Source of the DNA: Caulobacteraceae bacterium | GTDB lineage: Bacteria; Pseudomonadota; Alphaproteobacteria; Caulobacterales; Caulobacteraceae | NCBI GenBank assembly: GCA_947452665.1 | Contig: CANGEH010000081.1 | Location: 1 to 8,499 of the forward strand | Direction: 5' to 3' | Length of the DNA: 8,499 nucleotides | In this document: one piece after another, positions 6,663-8,499 of the stretch | Layout of the letters: every line of letters begins with the position of its first letter | Position numbering within the stretch: the stretch's first letter is position 1 | Made by a program: the position numbers and the translations under genes | Notes under the pieces: model-generated | The model's database searches: none | The model's input: only the letters and a program-made list of their open reading frames with translations | Told to the model about the DNA's origin: nothing

Positions 6663-6693
6663 CCCTCATGAGGGAGGATAAGTTTCCTAAACT
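6663..6693. promoter_or_regulatory. Palindromes between the PAS_5 and DnaA-IV-like genes
   Basis: The 101-bp gap holds a perfect 12-bp palindrome, CCCTCATGAGGG (6663-6674), followed by AGTTT-CCT-AAACT (6681-6693). They lie 44-74 bp upstream of the DnaA-IV-like start. They could be an operator for that gene or part of a terminator for the PAS_5 gene, although there is no U-run. Confidence 0.35.
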
Positions 6694-6720
6694 CCTAGGT
6701 TGTTTTGGGTGGTACGGGGC

Positions 6721-7227
6721 CTAGGCCGCGCGTATGCCGCTGGATAAGGTTTCACCCTCACCCGCCCCGACCATGCCCTGAACGGCCATGCTGACAACTG
6801 CATCATAGCCCAGGATCATGTCCACATCCTTGCCGTTACTGGACAAGGGCAGACGCAGCCATAGCAGGGACAGATCCGGCTGACCGCGCCAGGCCAGGTC
6901 ATGCAGGCCGACGGCTGGTTTGGCGGCCTGAACAATCTTGGCCAGTTCTGCCTGCCAATAGGTCAACAAATCAGGGGCATAAACCTCATCGAGGGCTCGG
7001 CCGGTGATCTCGCCACCATAGACACTAAACAGACCCGTCCCGGCCAGCCTTAGGCGATAATCCCCATCGGCGACATCCATCAGGCTAATCAGGGGCAGAT
7101 GACGCTTGATTTGCTCAGGATTTAAATCCGCACGGCTAGGCATGCCCCGTCCAGCCTTGAGACTGGTCCAGTAGGCCAAAAGCTCTTCATGTGCCTTTGC
7201 CGCCGCAGCGGGCGCCTTCAAGTGCAT
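6721..7227 (-). CDS. PAS domain protein, PAS_5 (PF07310-like)
   Basis: This protein of about 168 residues is essentially a single PAS_5 sensor module found widely in Alphaproteobacteria, with no output domain. The family pattern is visible: ELLAYWTSLKAGRGMPSRAD, NPEQIKRHLPLISLMDV, YRLRLAGTGLFSVYGGEITG and a C-terminal half with LLWLRLPLS and DMILGYD. It probably acts through a partner. Its ligand is unknown. ATG at 7225-7227 is preferred because GGAG lies 6 bases upstream. A GTG at 7273-7275 would add 16 residues before the conserved part with a weaker SD. With the ATG start, all eight clustered GANTC motifs fall in the leader or promoter. The mucR terminator lies upstream, so this gene probably has its own promoter. 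Confidence 0.85.
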   Translation of the reverse strand: MHLKAPAAAAKAHEELLAYWTSLKAGRGMPSRADLNPEQIKRHLPLISLMDVADGDYRLRLAGTGLFSVYGGEITGRALDEVYAPDLLTYWQAELAKIVQAAKPAVGLHDLAWRGQPDLSLLWLRLPLSSNGKDVDMILGYDAVVSMAVQGMVGAGEGETLSSGIRAA

Positions 7228-7231
7228 TACC

Positions 7232-7353
7232 GACTCCGGATTCCACGCCAAGTCGTTGGAATCACTCTGATTCACTATCTCTTAAGAGGCGAATCGCTGG
7301 CAAGTTAAATCTGGGGCCTGAGTCAAAAAAAATCAAATGAGTCAATATGAGTC
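7232..7353 (-). promoter_or_regulatory. Cluster of eight GANTC motifs upstream of the PAS_5 gene
   Basis: GANTC occurs at 7232, 7239, 7259, 7269, 7291, 7320, 7339 and 7349 (first base of each). Spacings are 7, 20, 10, 22, 29, 19 and 10 bp, mostly near multiples of a helical turn. On the minus strand the three distal sites are repeats of (T/G)(T/G)GACTCA, two reading TTGACT like a -35 hexamer. GANTC is the site of the alphaproteobacterial methylase CcrM, and GcrA acts at such promoters. The most proximal site overlaps the GGAG ribosome binding site. A CTCTTAAGAG palindrome lies at 7279-7288. The motifs are seen; methylation control is inferred. Confidence 0.6.
7234..7237 (-). promoter_or_regulatory. 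Ribosome binding site favouring the 7227 start of the PAS_5 gene
   Basis: The minus strand reads GGAG, 6 bases before the ATG at 7225-7227. The GTG at 7275 has only an AAGAG-like sequence close to it. The SD shares bases with a GANTC site (7232-7236). Confidence 0.55.
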
Positions 7354-7374
7354 CACAATCCTCAAGGGGATAAC

Positions 7375-7411
7375 AAAAAGGCCCGCCACCTAGCCAGGTC
7401 GCGGGCCTTTT
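7375..7411 (-). terminator. Rho-independent terminator of mucR (bidirectional shape)
   Basis: An 11-bp perfect stem (7376-7386 with 7401-7411, GGCCCGC core) continues past one C-C mismatch into a 4-bp ACCT/AGGT stem with an AGCC loop. On the minus strand it ends in TTTTT, 29 bp after the mucR stop. A-runs and T-runs flank both sides, so it could also stop plus-strand transcription. It separates mucR from the PAS_5 gene. Confidence 0.9.
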
Positions 7412-7439
7412 GTCTCAATCATCCCAATGGGCTTGGATA

Positions 7440-7865
7440 TTAGCGGCCCCGGCGCGGCGCTTGGCGGCCACCTTGGCCTAGACCCATCTGCTTGGCCAGG
7501 TCGGAGCGGGCCTTGGCATAGTTTGGTGCGACCATGGGATAGTCCTTAGACAAGCCCCATTTGGCCCGGTAATCCTCTGGGCTCATATTGTACTTGGTCC
7601 GCAGGTGGCGCTTAAGCGACTTGAATTTGCGGCCATCCTCCAAGCAAACCAGATAGTCAGGTGTAATGGATCGCTTGAGCGGCACTGCAGGCTCTTTAGA
7701 CGCAACCTCGACCGGTTCAGGCGGCAAGTTGACGCCAGACAAGGCCCGGTGAACATTCTGAATCAGTGCTGGCAGGTCCGCCGCCGCAATAGCATTGTTG
7801 CCCACATATGCCGATACAATATCGGCGGTCATTTCAAAAATGTCGGCCCGATCATCTATAGTCAT
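7440..7865 (-). CDS. mucR: MucR/Ros family transcriptional regulator
   Basis: MucR proteins are small alphaproteobacterial DNA-binding proteins that bind AT-rich DNA and act broadly, in some species as H-NS-like silencers. The 141-residue product has the N-terminal oligomerisation region (TADIVSAYVGNN at about 13-24, LPALIQNVH) and the C-terminal Ros-type domain (SITPDYLVCLEDGRKFKSLKRHLRTKYNMSP split across about 67-96, then AKWGLSKDYPMVAPNYA). The zinc positions are C74, D77, H87 and Y92, so two of the four classical Cys2His2 ligands are replaced. Variants of this kind occur in the family and may fold without zinc. A basic tail (RQAPRRGR) follows. The ATG at 7863-7865 follows a GGGGAAG-like SD. 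The 22% GC DNA upstream is a natural candidate for autoregulation. Confidence 0.93.
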   Translation of the reverse strand: MTIDDRADIFEMTADIVSAYVGNNAIAAADLPALIQNVHRALSGVNLPPEPVEVASKEPAVPLKRSITPDYLVCLEDGRKFKSLKRHLRTKYNMSPEDYRAKWGLSKDYPMVAPNYAKARSDLAKQMGLGQGGRQAPRRGR

Positions 7866-8054
7866 GTCTTCCCCACGTCGTTTAAGTCAATACAAGGAAT
7901 AATTCGCAATTCACGTCTGTAATTCCTGATACATACTAAAAATTGACAGAGCAATAAGATAAATTTTCAAAACCGCGAAAATTGTAAAATAAATAAAATT
8001 AATTATAAGAAAAAATGATAATTGTTAATATGCGGCAAGAACTGATCGACGATT

Positions 8055-8074
8055 TGAACAACTTGAATTGTTCA
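8055..8074. promoter_or_regulatory. Operator-like dyad 1 (TGAACAA-N6-TTGTTCA)
   Basis: The 7-bp arms are perfect, with spacer CTTGAA. It shares the core AACAA-N6-TTGTT with the dyad at 8111-8130, whose centre is 56 bp away. It looks like the site of a dimeric regulator. It lies about 190 bp upstream of the mucR start; the regulator and target gene are unknown. Confidence 0.45.
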
Positions 8075-8110
8075 TATCCGTACAAATTACTTGAGTGCGG
8101 CGCATTTTAC

Positions 8111-8130
8111 GTAACAAACATATTTGTTAC
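8111..8130. promoter_or_regulatory. Operator-like dyad 2 (GTAACAAA-N4-TTTGTTAC)
   Basis: The 8-bp arms are perfect around CATA and share AACAA-N6-TTGTT with dyad 1. It is followed at 8137-8146 by a perfect palindrome, GTAACGTTAC, built from the same GTAAC half-sites; TTACGTAA at 8107-8114 overlaps its left end. At least four GTAAC/GTTAC half-sites thus lie within 36 bp. Confidence 0.5.
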
Positions 8131-8146
8131 CGGCCAGTAACGTTAC

Positions 8147-8177
8147 AAACTATTGGCTTCATTAGGGACAATAGTTT
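8147..8177. repeat. Inverted repeat AAACTATTG-N13-CAATAGTTT
   Basis: Perfect 9-bp arms (8147-8155 and 8169-8177) surround a 13-base spacer, immediately after the GTAACGTTAC palindrome. It could be a further operator or a stem in a transcript. There is no U-run on either strand to make it a terminator. Confidence 0.45.
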
Positions 8178-8223
8178 CCCTCCGTCAACCCAGCAGACGC
8201 CAAATTTCAGGCCGCCCAAAAGG

Positions 8224-8282
8224 TTTCGCCGCCACCCCCAATACCAGGCCCAGAGGGCGTGATATCGAAGGCGGCGGCGAAA
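8224..8282. repeat. Long-range GC-rich stem with internal hairpin
   Basis: TTTCGCCGCC (8224-8233) pairs perfectly with GGCGGCGAAA (8273-8282) across 39 bases. Inside, GCCC-AGA-GGGC (8248-8258) forms a second hairpin. The fold could belong to an untranslated RNA or a dispersed intergenic element. No promoter or terminator was found to prove a transcript. Confidence 0.35.
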
Positions 8283-8302
8283 TGAAGCGCCGTATAGGAT
8301 TT

Positions 8303-8321
8303 AAAAAGCCTTGGTCAGGCT
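8303..8321 (-). terminator. Rho-independent terminator of the crotonase-family gene
   Basis: On the minus strand AGCCT and AGGCT form a 5-bp stem (8317-8321 and 8307-8311) around a 5-base loop, followed by TTTTT. The stem overlaps the stop codon (8320-8322). It is short but correctly placed. Confidence 0.6.
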
Positions 8322-8499
8322 AGGAAAATACGCGCTCGCTCCACCAGGGGAAGAAGGCCGGCATATCGGTCGAGACCTTGTTGGGATAGGCGGGCGTACG
8401 CTTTTCAAGGAAGGAGGTGACGCCCTCCTTGGCATCGGCGGCCTTGCCCCGTTCCTGGATGGCGCGGCTATCGATCTTGTGCGCCTCCATGGGGTGATC
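8320..8499 (-). CDS. Crotonase/enoyl-CoA hydratase family protein, C-terminal end (partial)
   Basis: The minus strand is open from the window edge to a TAG at 8320-8322, giving 59 residues. The segment contains DHPMEAHKIDSRAIQERG, AKEGVTSFLEKRTPAYP and the ending MPAFFPWWSERVFS. Such an end, with AKEGVTSFLEKR followed by FFPWW, is characteristic of a crotonase subgroup annotated as enoyl-CoA hydratase. These proteins act on acyl-CoA thioesters in fatty acid or related degradation. The catalytic core with the oxyanion hole lies outside the window, so the exact reaction cannot be assigned. A hairpin terminator follows directly, so it is the last gene of its unit. Confidence 0.85.
   Translation of the reverse strand, partial: DHPMEAHKIDSRAIQERGKAADAKEGVTSFLEKRTPAYPNKVSTDMPAFFPWWSERVFS

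Larger units (their letters stand above)
7866..8319. other. Gene-free region upstream of mucR
   Basis: No convincing gene is present. From 7921 to 8040 the GC content is about 22% by direct count, against clearly GC-rich neighbours. From 8055 to 8282 it carries a succession of inverted repeats, and it ends at the terminator of the crotonase gene. Several TTG/TAT-like hexamers occur on the minus strand before mucR but none forms a clear promoter. Confidence 0.7.

Noticed and set aside
1596..6727. GGCCTAG at the ends of prfC, the DnaA-IV-like gene and the PAS_5 gene
   Set aside because: The same string occurs inside genes (for example near 1378 and 7477), and the TAG stop plus high GC explains it.
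7605..7922. 105-residue plus-strand open frame
   Set aside because: It is antisense to mucR and runs into the AT-rich region; no family resemblance.
7866..8060. CtrA boxes (TTAA-N7-TTAA) upstream of mucR
   Set aside because: Several TTAA occur but none with a proper second half at 7-bp spacing; AT-richness explains them.
7921..8180. Replication origin
   Set aside because: The AT-rich block with repeats recalls an origin, but I find no good TTATCCACA DnaA boxes and none of the usual origin neighbours.
1..8499. CRISPR array, tRNA or rRNA genes, insertion sequences
   Set aside because: No regularly spaced repeats, no cloverleaf or rRNA-like stretches, and no transposase motifs were found.

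Overview
The window comes from a GC-rich alphaproteobacterial chromosome. The main evidence is a Ros/MucR-family regulator, a PAS_5 (PF07310-type) protein, a DUF1491 protein, a histidine kinase with a DivJ/PleC-like phosphoacceptor domain, and clustered GANTC motifs, the CcrM methylation target of this class. The exact order cannot be settled from the sequence. I see no tRNA, rRNA, CRISPR array, insertion sequence or phage gene; the region looks like resident chromosome.

Layout. (1) 1-1588, plus strand: the tail of a substrate-binding protein gene, an ABC ATPase and an ABC permease, joined by two ATGA overlaps. This is a SsuABC/TauABC/ThiXYZ-type importer whose substrate cannot be read. (2) 1599-3623, minus strand: an unrecognised 133-residue protein followed 21 bp later by prfC (release factor RF3). 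A 7-bp-arm hairpin holds the upstream stop codon and ends one base before the prfC ATG. (3) 3716-5564, minus strand: a membrane histidine kinase followed by a DUF1491 protein. (4) 5775-6221, plus strand: a SufE sulfur-transfer protein, divergent from the kinase. (5) 6230-7865, minus strand: a small protein made mostly of a DnaA domain IV-like DNA-binding module, a PAS_5 protein and a MucR-type regulator. A strong hairpin terminator separates mucR from the PAS_5 gene. (6) 7866-8319: a 454-bp gene-free region with a block of about 22% GC beside mucR and a series of inverted repeats. (7) 8320-8499, minus strand: the C-terminal end of a crotonase-family protein, with its own terminator.

How it may fit together. 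The kinase, DnaA-IV-like protein, PAS_5 protein and MucR are all signalling or DNA-binding proteins of types linked to alphaproteobacterial cell-cycle control. In front of the PAS_5 gene, eight GANTC sites lie within 122 bp; a scan by eye found only about eight others in the rest of the window. This is the strongest unexplained signal, and it suggests that PAS_5 gene expression responds to methylation state. The second is the region upstream of mucR, with two dyads sharing AACAA-N6-TTGTT and further inverted repeats beyond them. Functional links among these genes are inference from proximity.
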